NCBI GenBank assembly: GCA_028753945.1
Contig: JAPNXP010000013.1
Location: 4,899,501 to 4,963,500 of the forward strand
Source: Hexactinellida sp. DTS-2022
Taxonomy: Eukaryota > Porifera > Hexactinellida
DNA length: 64,000 bases
Reading direction: 5' to 3'
The position numbers were made by a program, and so were the translations under genes. Below are positions 21,580 through 32,115 of this stretch, piece after piece. Position 1 is the stretch's first letter, and every line of letters starts with the position of its first letter. Under the pieces are notes generated by a model, which saw only the letters and a list, made by a program, of their open reading frames with translations, was not told the origin of the DNA and searched no databases.

Positions 21580-24500
21580 TTAAATGAATATCGGTGACGC
21601 AGTCTCGGTTGGCCTATCAATAACAGCGAGCCCAGCATAACTGCGGCCCTGCTTCAAAAGCTCATCGCATACTTTCCACTGTCTCAGAAACGAATCGTAC
21701 ATCTCAATCGTGTCCAGCGAGGTGGTACCGTCATCTCCTCCCACTACGTACAGGAACCCGTGCACGACCGTAGCCGCGGCGTTTCGCCTACAGGTGTGCA
21801 TTGAAGTTGTAGCTTGCCAGCTGTCTCTGGTCGGATCGTAGCACTCCACAGAGCACCGGATGTCCGGACCATCGTGTCCGCCGATTACATACAGCATTCC
21901 GTCCAACACAGCCACGCTGGCTCCGCTTCGCTTACACTCCATGCAAGCAACGAGTGTCCAGGAGTCACTAGTAGAGTCATATCGCTCTACAGTATTGAGG
22001 CACTGTCTCGCGTGCCCGTCGTACCCCCCCACAGCGTACAGATACCCCCCTAGCACCGCCACGCCCACACTGGACCGTCTCGTGGTCATAGGCTCTATCT
22101 GCATCCACTTGCCTGTCTCGATGTGAAACCGCTCCACAGTCTCCAGCCCGTTCGTCCCGTCGAACCCCCCGACCGCGTAAATGTACCCACCCATAAGGGC
22201 CACCCCCAGCGTGGAGCGACGCGACGCCATCGAAGTTAGCGTTTCTATCCTACTGGTAGGAATATGGAGTCGCTCTATAGACTTTATGCGCGTGGTCCCG
22301 TCGAACCCGCCCACGATATACAGATTGTCTCTGCATACAGTTACGCCGCATCGACAGCGTCTCTGTGCTAGCTCTCCCACCTGGTGGGAACCGGAACCAT
22401 TCAGGTCGTATAGTTCCACATTCCGAATGGCCTTAGGCGCCTGTCCCCCGACGACCAGCAGCACCTTGGGGGGCCCCGTGCGCTTTCGCGGGAGACACCT
22501 CGGACTCTCGAATTCTTTCCGTCTTTGAGTGGGCAACAAGTGGTACTTCATAGCTTCTATTAGGAAATCCTTGCACGTGGGGCTCACCTGCATTAGCTCC
22601 TCTACATCAACTCGGTCTAACAGATAATCCTTGCTGAGTAGCAGGAGTCGCACGTGCTCCAGGAGAGAAGGGAAGAAGTCCACCCGCGGCTCTCTACACA
22701 CAACCGCGATTAATCTACCCATCGCATGGCACGCGATTATAGTGTTCGCATAATAGCAATTGCTCTAATAGCAAGTTATTTCAGTCCCAAGCAAACATTT
22801 AATGTAATTCTGTACCTCTAATAGCAATATTATTCTATTAGCAAGTTATTTAAGTCCCCAAGCAAACATTTAATGTAATTCTGTTCAAATACAATATAAT
22901 ATTGCTCTAATAGCAATAATATTCTATGATCGGTGGATAAGTAAATTCATATTCTATTAGCAATTTATTTCAGTCCTCAAGTGAATATTTAATGTTACTT
23001 TTGTTCCTTTATAGCAAGTTAGTCTATTAGCAAGCTAATTTCGTGTAAAATGCGACTTGTTATTACACGAACTCGACTGTGATAACAATTATAGGATACT
23101 TGATGGACTTCTTAACAAATGTGAAATTATAAGAAAGAACGTAACTTAATAATTTCTTTATTAATTAAATTAATTGAGTCAACTGAGAAATTGGCTTCAA
23201 ATTGAACTCAGCAAGTAAATAAGCAAATATATTCAAACAAATAATATTATAAATCAATTTGTAAACATGCATTCAATAATAAATATACAACTCAAGAAAA
23301 AATCCAACTTGAGGTAAGATATATGTTCAGAAGTAAACAATGTAAATAAAAATAAGTAGAATAATTTGTACTACCGTAAAATCGGAAAATTCCAAAAGAA
23401 CAATTCGTCCTATGCAGTGGAATTAAAAGTAATTCCATTTGAGAATGGAGTGGCATATAACGAGGTATATCATAGCAATTGTTGTTGTGAACAACATCAT
23501 AGGGAACCCTACTTTAAAGAATTGAAAGAAGGAGATTTTATACCCTTTCTGTTCAGCTATACCCACACACACAACGTTAGCAGAGGCGCCGATTAAAGTC
23601 CCGTTTCCCCCGAGACAAGCGCCGAAAGCCAGGGCCCAAATAAGCGGTTTTATCGGCAGTGGCTCTTCTCCATCGCCACTCGTCTCTGCCATTTTGAGAA
23701 TGACACCCGTCATTGCTGTCGTGAACGGAATATTGTCTATGAACGAGCTGGCAATGGCCGACACCCACAGAATTAGAATAACAGCAACTGACAGTCTATT
23801 CGTAGTCTCCACCTGTTCGATAAGGAGCTTCGTTTGTGTGCCTATAAACTCAATCAGACCCATCTCCTCCAAGGCTCGCATAAGGATAAAAAGAGCCGCG
23901 AAAAACAGAAGAGTGCCCCATTCAACTTTCTCCAACAGGTGTTCGAAATCCCGAATATCCGCCCACACAATGAGCAGTATAGCTCCCAACACACTTGTCC
24001 ATCCTAGGTCCATATGTACGTTCTCCGATGCGCTAAGAAAGAACAGCGACAGTACGATGCACAGCACCACAACGCACTTGAACAACAACACCTTGTTAGT
24101 GATCCGATACTTGTCTTCCAGGAGTCTCAAGTTGTCTTTCCACTTGTCAGCTGTGCTAGCCCCGAGTGCCTCCTCTTTGATCCTCGCCTGCACCTCTTTA
24201 GCTTTACCCTGGAGCGCCTCCTTAACCTGTTTCTCCTCCAGTGTGACGTCACCCATGCGCGTGGCCTGTCTCAGCCAAATGTCCCTCTCGCGCTTTAGCT
24301 CAGCCACGTGAGGAGTGTCGTTGTTCTGGAAAACCTTTCGGCAATAGAGCAGGCGTAGAAAGAAGAAGGCTCCAATCATACAGAAGAATATCCCAATCGC
24401 CATGTGCACTGTGAAGTTTACAAAGTCGATTCCGTGGCTCTTAATCGCTTTGTTAGACACGATAATAACGTTAGGCGGGTCCCCGATGGCTGTGGCCGTT

Positions 24501-27500
24501 CCGCCGATATTCGAGAACATCACTTCCGCGATGAGAATCGGACGCGGATCCACATTGAGCACCTGACAGAGACGGATCGTAACTGGTGTCAATAGCAAGA
24601 TGGTAGTCACGTTGTCAAGGAAAGCAGAGACAACACCAGCGAACATACACAGGATAAATATAAGAGGCCACACCCGACCACGCGACAGTCGGTAGGCTTT
24701 AATCGCGAAATAATCAAAGAACCCCGTGTCCGAAATAACCCCGACTATAATCATCATTCCGAAGAGCAGACAAACGGTTTCGTAATCTATCCAGGATATA
24801 ATAACGTCCAACTCAGGTCGCTTGCCCAGAGTAGCCAGAATGGAGATGGCGAGCGTGCTACCTAACATAGCTGCTACACTGCGATGTACGAACTCGAATA
24901 TTATCAGAGAGTACACGAATACAAGCACTAATGCGGCGTACAGAACTTCTAGATTAGGCGAGAATACAACGGAGAGTTTGGCACTGAAGGCTAACGTGTA
25001 TTTGCTGGTCGAATAAAAGGCGACTTCTGCAGTGTTATTCACTGGCGCATTGAATTTGCGTACATTTTTCTGTGTGGAATCTTCGACTGTGAATGATAGG
25101 TTATGATTGGTGTCGAGTCGGATACAGAATGTGGAAATATCGGTCCCATTCTGTAGCACTCGCATATAAAGTGCGTCAGTTTGGTTATAAATGGGAACAC
25201 CTGAAGCGGTCTTTGTGGAGTTACAAGTTTCGGAAGTGAGAAAGGGACCGTTTAGTTCCGCCATGAAATAGTTTCCGTAGCTGCTAATCTCGTTAATCTC
25301 CGTAACTTGTGCGTCTTCTCCTTGCACCGCGATTATATAGGACTCGTTTTCTACCTCTGGGAAGACAACTAGTAGAACCCCGCATCCCAGCATTACCATA
25401 AACAGAAAGGTAGAAAGGGTGAGTCTGAATAGAGTGTGGAAATCCTCTCTTTTGCGGGGTAAGTTTGGAAAAAATGATAATTTCCGTCGTCGGGGTGGGG
25501 CCTCCCAATTCTGGTCGGGCAAAAGTAACGAATTTTCGCAAGAAAAGCTAGTTTCCGCGTTTTCTCCATCAACAGACATTTTGGTAACTGTACCAACATC
25601 CGGCCTCTGGAAGCTTAAATAAATATCACTTTTCTTCTTTATTTGTGTTCCGTCCATTTAGTACTCGCTCAGAGGTAAATAAATTGTATATATTGGCTCA
25701 ATCTATTATATATACAATCGCACACAAGGCAATAACTGAAGCCCAAATGATATCTGTTGCACGATTAAAATTCTCCAATAGACTTAGTGAGACAGGGAAT
25801 GCATACAGTATACAGTATACACAGAATTATAAGAATATCGTATTACTCTGTTCATAACAAGGTGTAAACTAACCCGATCATAAGGTAATATAGAGCATCG
25901 TCACAAGAGGACCTATAACGTAAACTAAAGCTGGAGTCTTATTTCATTTTAAGAATTTATAGAGTGCCGCTGTACAGAATGAATAGGTAGTGCGGATCAA
26001 TAGAACAGTATGGGTGCTAAGCGAATAAGCAGAATCAGGAATACATAGCAACTGGCGTAGTGTAAAGAATAACATTTGACATTATTGGAAGGAGAATCAC
26101 ACTGAAATTCGCACCTCAAGAAGACTAATAGGATAGTGCTAAGTGTCACTTAATACTAGAGCATCTGCAAAGCGAATGAATGGGAATTCTATCAACCAAG
26201 TATGCAAATAAACATTACACACTATGGACAAACATACAATAATTAAATTTCGTTAATCCGTTAAAAATCAGTTAATTCCCCTAGCCTATACAAATACGTA
26301 CAAATAACTCCGGTTATTACGAATTTCCGGATAATACGAACAAATTTCGACGGTCCCCTTGGTGTTCGTATTACTGTATATAAAAACCGGTGAATGGCAG
26401 AGGTATTAAAGCCAGAATTTTTTTGCAATATTTGTCCGTCGAAAGATTAGACACCTGTTTTTAACCATGGATTCACACAACAAGAGTTATCAAACGTGTG
26501 TATTATACAGCAATTTGTAAATACGCTCCTAATCCTGGTCTAATCAATTTTCATACGCCTAAATCACAAATTAATGTTACGGCATAGGAGAAGATTCAAA
26601 ATCACCACGCTCGTAAATTAAAATTTTCCAAAAATCATACTCCAAAAAGGAGCGTCTCGCGCTCCTGGATAATTCCTTGTCCCTTGGGGTTCGTATTACT
26701 GTATATAAAAACCGGTTAATAGCAGAGGTATTAAAGCCCGATTTTTTGCAAAATTTGTCCGTCGTAAGATTAGGTCATTATCCATGGATAATACAAACGA
26801 GTTACCAAACACAGAATATAAGAACTCACCTATCACGCCTGACCCAGGAGCAAACAGCTTCAAACACATCCTCTTCCGAAGAGACGCCTAACTCATTGCT
26901 ACCGATGAGAGAAATAACCTGCGAGTGCGTCAGGTTAAGAAACTCTTCAGATTTAACAACCATAGAGAAGTTCTGCCAAGCATAACCACAGGCCTCTTCA
27001 TACAGCTCGCTACACCCGTGTTGCTCCGAAAAGTGCACTATGCCAAGGCAGTTGCAGGGATGTAGCAGCTTAGCTAGATACTGACAGCAGGCATTCTGTA
27101 CCTCGGGGAGCTGAAGCAGACCCGAGGCCATTATAAGCAGGAGCACGTTGTTCTGACTGATCTCAAGCTTTCCGGTGTACGCGAACTGTATTAGAGCCTC
27201 CACTGCTCCGGAGTCCAACTCCTAAGTAAACCGTGTTATCCATGGTATATTGAGATATTCGAACTACAGTAGACTCTCGTTAATAGGAACACGGATTAGA
27301 GGAAATATCGGTTAAGGAGTTAATTAATTCCCCTAGCTTATACAAATGAATGCAGGTGAGCGTAACGCGAAATTCCCGAAAGTTAGACACGATTTTTGAC
27401 CATTTTTGTAAATACCTAAAAGATAGTCTGTCAGTGTTTACCCTCTCCTTTGGAGTGTTACGTTACGTTTGAACGGCCTCTAACCAATAATACGTAAGAA

Positions 27501-28343
27501 CAAATTCTCCGGGTCCTGGTGTTCCTACTAACAAGTACAGTATGCATGTATATCCATGGTTATCAGTGTATTACCTGTAGCTGTACGATGCTCTGTCTGC
27601 TCTCGGACAGATTCCCTGTGAACATGGCCCTGAAGTAGGGACTGGTGGCTGCTAGCACGCACTTGTGGGCCGGCAGGTCCTGTTGGTCCACCCTAAGCAC
27701 TACGTCACAGAGGAGAGAGTCCCGACGCATATCGTCAAGCCGCCCGAATGCCTACAAACAGTCAGTGATATATAGGCCAAGGAATTATCCAGGAGTGCGA
27801 AATTGGACAAAATGGCTGTATAATACCCTGAGATAGGCGTATACTATAGCCTCGTTAGTACGTGCACCAGGGGACCGTCATAATGTGTACTCCTTATTCG
27901 AATTTGTATTGAAAGGCTTTGAATAGGACTGAAATAGTGTTCATATTAACCGTGTTCATATACAGTGGATGTCGGTTTTTTAAGAACATTGCATATAAAT
28001 GCTCTTATAACCGGCATAAATTATATAGGGGTATAGGTAACCGTTTTCCAGTATAATGTTCTTATATCCGGTATCTAACTATGTTCTCCTGTACATTCCA
28101 ATTGACGTGAGTGGTTACCTGGGAGCATATGGTGCCTGATTGGTACTCGAAGCTTGAGCTGACGGGGGTGGAGGAGTGGCTGGATTGTTGTGTGAAGAAC
28201 TGACAAGGTGTCGTTGCCAGGGAGAGAGGCGTTAGCGTGTTGGGAGACTGGTGGTGGGAGGCGTTGTGGGCGCCAGGATTCATGAAGGAGATGCGACGCT
28301 CGCATTGCGGACGATCGTCCTGGTCCATATCCATCTCAGCCAT
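21580..28343 (-). CDS. BTB-BACK-kelch protein, KLHL2/3-like (hosts OCA2 in an intron)
   Basis: Four exons on the minus strand: 28343-28119, 27751-27575, 27221-26830 and 22714-21580, giving 642 residues with matched phases (the third exon leaves AG and the last begins A). A Ser/Thr/Gln-rich N-terminus (1-75) is followed by the BTB domain (SLLCDVVLRV, YFRAMFTGNLSESRQ), BACK domain (LHPCNCLGI, SEEDVFEAVCSWV) and six kelch repeats in the last exon (VGGFDGTTRIKS, VGGFDGTNGLET, VGGYDGHARQC, IGGHDGPDIRC, VGGDDGTTSLD). CKDFLIEAMKYHLLP and VGGQAPKAIRNVE point to KLHL2/KLHL3. Such proteins are Cullin-3 substrate adaptors. The 4.1 kb intron before the last exon contains a whole OCA2-like gene. A kelch-only protein starting at 22722 is the alternative but would lack BTB. 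Confidence 0.85.
22735..23050. repeat. Tandem diverged repeat beside the KLHL last exon
   Basis: Three to four diverged units, each with ctattagcaagttattt, agtcccaagcaaacattt and taatgtaattctgt. The array lies in the KLHL intron just before the last exon. Confidence 0.65.
23423..25657 (-). CDS. OCA2: P protein / OCA2-like permease, nested in KLHL intron
   Basis: Single exon, 744 residues (human OCA2 838), with a cytosolic N-terminus, a first membrane segment at about 80-100, a glycosylatable loop (100-235), then many membrane segments of the ArsB/NhaD/citrate (IT) superfamily. Two hallmark repeats are seen: GGTATAIGDPPNVIIVSN (about 385-402) and GACLGGNGTLIGASANVV (about 679-696). A long cytosolic helical loop (about 450-520) separates the halves. 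In vertebrates the protein controls melanosomal chloride and pH; outside them the substrate is unknown. It lies on the same strand inside the KLHL intron 26829-22715 and must have its own promoter. Confidence 0.93.
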   Translation of the reverse strand: MDGTQIKKKSDIYLSFQRPDVGTVTKMSVDGENAETSFSCENSLLLPDQNWEAPPRRRKLSFFPNLPRKREDFHTLFRLTLSTFLFMVMLGCGVLLVVFPEVENESYIIAVQGEDAQVTEINEISSYGNYFMAELNGPFLTSETCNSTKTASGVPIYNQTDALYMRVLQNGTDISTFCIRLDTNHNLSFTVEDSTQKNVRKFNAPVNNTAEVAFYSTSKYTLAFSAKLSVVFSPNLEVLYAALVLVFVYSLIIFEFVHRSVAAMLGSTLAISILATLGKRPELDVIISWIDYETVCLLFGMMIIVGVISDTGFFDYFAIKAYRLSRGRVWPLIFILCMFAGVVSAFLDNVTTILLLTPVTIRLCQVLNVDPRPILIAEVMFSNIGGTATAIGDPPNVIIVSNKAIKSHGIDFVNFTVHMAIGIFFCMIGAFFFLRLLYCRKVFQNNDTPHVAELKRERDIWLRQATRMGDVTLEEKQVKEALQGKAKEVQARIKEEALGASTADKWKDNLRLLEDKYRITNKVLLFKCVVVLCIVLSLFFLSASENVHMDLGWTSVLGAILLIVWADIRDFEHLLEKVEWGTLLFFAALFILMRALEEMGLIEFIGTQTKLLIEQVETTNRLSVAVILILWVSAIASSFIDNIPFTTAMTGVILKMAETSGDGEEPLPIKPLIWALAFGACLGGNGTLIGASANVVCVGIAEQKGYKISFFQFFKVGFPMMLFTTTIAMIYLVICHSILKWNYF
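26360..26815. repeat. Direct ~130 bp duplication flanking an interspersed repeat
   Basis: The segment 26360-26495 (ggtgttcgtattactgtata, aaaaccggtgaatggcagag) recurs at 26676-26815. Between them sits a copy (26500-26670) of the interspersed repeat also found at 38690, 53470 and 59545. All of this lies in the KLHL intron between OCA2 and the third KLHL exon. Confidence 0.65.
27267..27541. mobile_element. MITE, CTCGTTAATAGGAAC variant, KLHL intron
   Basis: TA-flanked left end cagtagactctcgttaatag. The right end is degraded (gttcctactaacaagtacag). The inside has ccctagcttatacaaatgaa, shared with 13946-14103. Confidence 0.55.
27843..28079. mobile_element. Two abutting MITEs in KLHL intron 1
   Basis: A truncated CCTCGTTAGTACG-family element (27843-27962) is followed directly, after TA, by a CAGTGGAT-family element (27963-28079: cagtggatgtcggtttttta to atgttcttatatccggtat). 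The second element has lost the usual final ctg. Confidence 0.6.
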
Positions 28344-29152
28344 AATAACTGTGTGTTTCCAATAGGTTTATATCACTTGTACTAGGAATAGTCTATGTAC
28401 AGTAGAACCTCGTTAATACAAATACCAACGGATGGCAAAATTTTGTTCGCTTTATCCAGAGTTCGTATCGTATTAACCGGAGTAATACCCATTGAATAGC
28501 CATTGAATAGCCATTGTAGGGACCTGATTTTGTGGAACTGTTTGTTCGTCTTATCTGGAAATTCGTATTAACCGTGTTCGTACTAACGAGGTTCTACTGA
28601 ATTAGTATTTAAATTTCGGATAAGTTAATATTTAAATAGTTGCTGATGAAATAAAATTGCAAAGCGCATTCTGTGCATTTGTTTAGTTGCTGAAAATTAT
28701 AGGTTTTCATATTAGTTATTAAAATCAATCAATTAAGGAGTATAAACTTCAAAAAGTAAACTAATTTAGAGCAATTAGTGGATAGTTAACGAAAATCTTG
28801 TGATTGAATAAATGCAACTGTAATCAAAGGTTTACAAAGTAATTTGTACGGATAATTAGTTAATTAATTAATTAATGATTAAAACTTAACAAGGCAATAT
28901 GATGTAAGGAATTTATTAATAAAATTCAGCTGAATATTGGCAAGCCACGTGCCCATAATTAATTGAGATAATGTAAGATACAAAGATAAATTAAACCACA
29001 TTCTAATATAGTTAACTAGGAATGATTAGTGCAAGGTAAATGAGTTTCAACAGCTTGAAAATGTAAATGTTACAAAGATTGAGTAATATTTTTCGAAATA
29101 CACACTAAACGAAACATGTACTAATCTGTAGAAAAATATAATATGCAATAAA
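28344..29152. other. Spacer with one MITE between NHL gene and KLHL
   Basis: About 800 bases. 28400-28599 is a MITE (next entry) and the rest is AT-rich, including a run of ttaattaattaattaatta near 28860. No gene is seen. Confidence 0.5.
28400..28599. mobile_element. MITE, CAGTAGAACCTCGTT family, upstream of KLHL
   Basis: A 200-base element with ends cagtagaacctcgttaatac and gtactaacgaggttctactg. It matches 19985-20168 along its length, but gaatagccattgaatagcca is duplicated inside. Confidence 0.8.
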
Positions 29153-30445
29153 CTAAAAACACTGAAGTATATTATCAACTTTCAGGTCGCACACAACAAT
29201 TCTGTTTGCTTTGTTGAGAGCTAATCCCATCGGTAGTTTGAGCTGCCCTTTTAAAACTCCTTTTTGCCCTACATTTCCAAGGCAAAGTCCTTCTTGAGAG
29301 AATATTTTAATTTGATGCGAAATTCTGTCTGTTAAGAGGAAATTCTTGTCTTTGTCGATACAGAAAAAGTAGCTCTCTCGAATAAGCTCTTCGCAAATAA
29401 TAGCTTTTATAAGCGCGCCATTCATTGAGAAGGACTGAAGTGGAAAACTCGAATTCGCGAACAGAATATACATAATATTATCAACAATCTTTATATCAAA
29501 TTGGTATGCGTGATACAAACCATGCTTATCCGCAATTAGGAATTCAGACTTTAATTTAATCTTTTTTAACAAAACTAATTCCAACCCAAACACATTCACA
29601 TTATACTCTTCCAACTCACAAACAAATAACTGTTCCTTGTACAAATCAAAGCCTCTAATTTCGTTTTTAACTTTCAGTGTACTAACCAAAGTTCCGTCAG
29701 ATATCAACACCTTCAGGATCCAAAGATCGCAGGTGATATAACAGTGTGGGCCATGGATAGCAAGGGACCTAGGGTGTGGAGTAATTAGGTTTATAGTCCT
29801 GGTATACTCCCCTTCAGGGCTGAACACTTGTATGCGACTATTATGGCAATCTGCCACGTAAATCAGGTCTGTTTGTGGATCTATTGTCAAACCAAAAGGG
29901 GACTTGAGATCTTCTTGTTCGACCCCCTCCTTAGCTGAGGCCCAAATACAAATTCTGCGGTAATTGTACGGATGCTTAAGCTGTAGAATTTCGCAGAAAT
30001 TAGCAACACACTCTTGGGCTTGATTGATTTCCCATTTCAGTTCTATTTCGGGAACCACGACTTGATCGATTATAATACTGTCAATCTGTGATTGAATCTT
30101 GTCAATCGTTTCCTTGAGAATATCAATCAGTTGATTGCTTTCGAAAATATTCTTTGCGTCTTTTTTAGCTTTTGTAAAACGTTCTAGATTTTCTTTCTGC
30201 GATAAAACCTTCGCAGAAGTAGACTGAACGATTTCATCTATCTCTGCTAACAGACACTGTTCACGATTATTCAAATCCTCATGGAGAGTACGAAAATGGT
30301 TTGTTATATCAAGTTTACGTAGCTCACCATCTGTACGTAACATATCCAGCTTATAATCCATTTCTCCCAAATCCATATCATCATGGTTTTGAGGTAAATT
30401 TGAGATTTTATCAATAACACAGGCCATATTACTTGTTCTAGTCAA
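29153..30445 (-). CDS. Coiled-coil NHL-repeat protein
   Basis: Single exon, 430 residues. The N-terminal half is helical coiled coil (about 45-150), for example LNNREQCLLAEIDEIVQ. From about residue 175 a beta-propeller begins with NHL repeats: LKSPFGLTIDPQTDLIYVA, DCHNSRIQVFSPEG, and a last repeat LKLPMGLALNKANRIVVCD. This is the C-terminal layout of TRIM-NHL proteins, but there is no RING or B-box zinc motif. The same layout is seen in the two NHL genes of the palindrome at 41.8-45.3 kb, from which it is strongly diverged. The role is unknown; TRIM-NHL propellers bind RNA or proteins. The ATG codon at residue 8 could also serve as start. Confidence 0.8.
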   Translation of the reverse strand: MTRTSNMACVIDKISNLPQNHDDMDLGEMDYKLDMLRTDGELRKLDITNHFRTLHEDLNNREQCLLAEIDEIVQSTSAKVLSQKENLERFTKAKKDAKNIFESNQLIDILKETIDKIQSQIDSIIIDQVVVPEIELKWEINQAQECVANFCEILQLKHPYNYRRICIWASAKEGVEQEDLKSPFGLTIDPQTDLIYVADCHNSRIQVFSPEGEYTRTINLITPHPRSLAIHGPHCYITCDLWILKVLISDGTLVSTLKVKNEIRGFDLYKEQLFVCELEEYNVNVFGLELVLLKKIKLKSEFLIADKHGLYHAYQFDIKIVDNIMYILFANSSFPLQSFSMNGALIKAIICEELIRESYFFCIDKDKNFLLTDRISHQIKIFSQEGLCLGNVGQKGVLKGQLKLPMGLALNKANRIVVCDLKVDNILQCF

Positions 30446-31113
30446 CCATACTAATTAGGAGAGACAAACAAGCGTGTGGCATTTAATTAACTTCTTATTA
30501 ATTAAATAAATGCTATTCAGTGAGATATACTTTCAGTAAATTTGTTGTGGCTTTGCATATAGCAATTGGAACAAACAACCAATAATTGTAACCAATTAAA
30601 CGTAAGACTACGTTTCAAAAGGTATTAAATTAAAACGTAAGATACGTTTCAAAAGTAGCAAATTATGCTTGTTTTGAGGAATTTCAAAATTCAATAACTA
30701 ATACCATACCTTATGACAAATACAGTATTTAAATTTATACTAAGAATCGCCAAAATGTGTTCGTAATAACCGAAATTCCTATTAACCGGTGTAATTTGTA
30801 TCCAAAATCATTTGAAGGTCCAACAATTGTGTTCGTACTAACCGGAAATTCGTATTAATCGTGCTCGTTACTAACTAGGTTTTACTATAGACTATTACTC
30901 CATTGAATAATAATAGAAATAGGATACAATGTAATTAGATAGGGAGTATCAAAAGATACAATTACCTACAACATCTCACCTGATGTTTTGTAGAGGAAGT
31001 CAATTGCATGATTCATATACCTACTTCAACAAAAGCAAGATAAGTTAAAAGACCATAACTTATAATATCTATTCTTACCTGGATATCTGAATTATAGCAG
31101 TGAATTAGCAGCG
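30446..31113. other. Divergent promoter spacer, NHL gene and ELOVL
   Basis: About 670 bases between divergent genes. It holds two copies of a short inverted motif (aaacgtaagactacgttt at 30599-30616, aaacgtaagatacgttt at about 30634) and a degraded MITE-like stretch at about 30745-30890 ending taactaggttttacta. No ORF is supported. Confidence 0.5.
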
Positions 31114-31917
31114 ATGACTCGAGACGGACACAACACTTCTCAAATACTCTTCCAATGGGGGGAAACGAGCAAATTTACAGTAGGAGATGGACAGGAGCAT
31201 GTCAGGAATAATGTTGATTTTATAACGGGTCTACTGGTTTTATACCTAATGATGATACTTCTTTTCCCGAAATATTTCAAGGGCAGGAGGGGCATGAGCC
31301 TGCGTTACCCCTCTATCGCGTACAACATAGGAATGTGTCTTTTCAGTCTTTTCGGAGCGGTTTGTTTAATCGCACAGGCAATATACGTAGTCGGTCAAAA
31401 GTCTTTCTACGATTCGGTGTGCTCGTGTGATTATTTTTTCAGATCGCCTTCAATTGTGTTTACGTACTTCTTTTCATGGTCAAAACCGGTGGAACTTATG
31501 GATACAGTGATCCTTCTTTTGAGGGGCAGGGAACCTATATTCTTGCATTGGTGGCATCACGTGACTGTTGTAATCGTAAGCATGAACAACTATGCCAACC
31601 CACAATCCACTGGGCTATGGTGTGGGACCATGAATTTCTCAGTCCATTTCCTAATGTATGGATATTACGCGATCATGTTGACACCGGCTAAGAAATTAGT
31701 GGCCTCGTTTTCAATAGCAATTACATCGCTACAAGTATTACAGATGGTCCTTGCATTCATTATGCACTGTTATATCTATTACAACCTGTTGACGGGAGGG
31801 GGGTGCGACTCGACCGGACCTTCGATTTTGATGACAGGCTTCGTTTATCTAACTTACTGGATGTTGTTTGTTAAATATTTCGTAGACCGTTACAGGAAGA
31901 AACCCAAGAAAGATTAG
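31114..31917 (+). CDS. Very-long-chain fatty acid elongase, ELOVL6-like
   Basis: Single exon, 267 residues, about seven membrane segments. The active-site histidine box is LHWWHH at about residue 147. It is preceded by SKPVELMDTVILLLRGRE and followed by MNFSVHFLMYGYYA, the second signature of the ELO family. The MYGYYA form and the short length resemble the ELOVL3/ELOVL6 branch, which elongates saturated and monounsaturated acyl-CoA with malonyl-CoA in the endoplasmic reticulum. The C-terminus ends KKPKKD, which fits a KxKxx ER-retrieval signal. The start is the first ATG of the frame; transcription diverges from the upstream NHL gene. Confidence 0.92.
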   Translation: MTRDGHNTSQILFQWGETSKFTVGDGQEHVRNNVDFITGLLVLYLMMILLFPKYFKGRRGMSLRYPSIAYNIGMCLFSLFGAVCLIAQAIYVVGQKSFYDSVCSCDYFFRSPSIVFTYFFSWSKPVELMDTVILLLRGREPIFLHWWHHVTVVIVSMNNYANPQSTGLWCGTMNFSVHFLMYGYYAIMLTPAKKLVASFSIAITSLQVLQMVLAFIMHCYIYYNLLTGGGCDSTGPSILMTGFVYLTYWMLFVKYFVDRYRKKPKKD

Positions 31918-31984
31918 CTGATGAACCGCCTCGAACTAAATTCGCGATTAGTTTATATTAGTATATATTATTTGTATGTTAGCT

Positions 31985-32115
31985 ATACTTCTACTGTTTC
32001 TATTTACATTAGTTGTTTATACCGAAATGTTATTCCCATATACAACTTCAATCGGTCTGTCTAATTTTTTTGCCCACATTTATTACAGCCATTTGCAATT
32101 AGAATTGTACATTAT
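31985..32115 (-). pseudogene. Remnant of a SMYD gene copy
   Basis: About 130 bases stitched from three parts of the SMYD locus at 33540-34880. 31990-32070 matches the SMYD 3' end (acattagttgtttatacc, caatcggtc). Next, tttgcccacatttattaca matches about 34627-34648. Last, gccatttgcaattagaattg matches the start codon and 5' UTR region. Most of the ORF has been deleted. The downstream SMYD 5' flank is also duplicated (see 32836). Confidence 0.7.
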
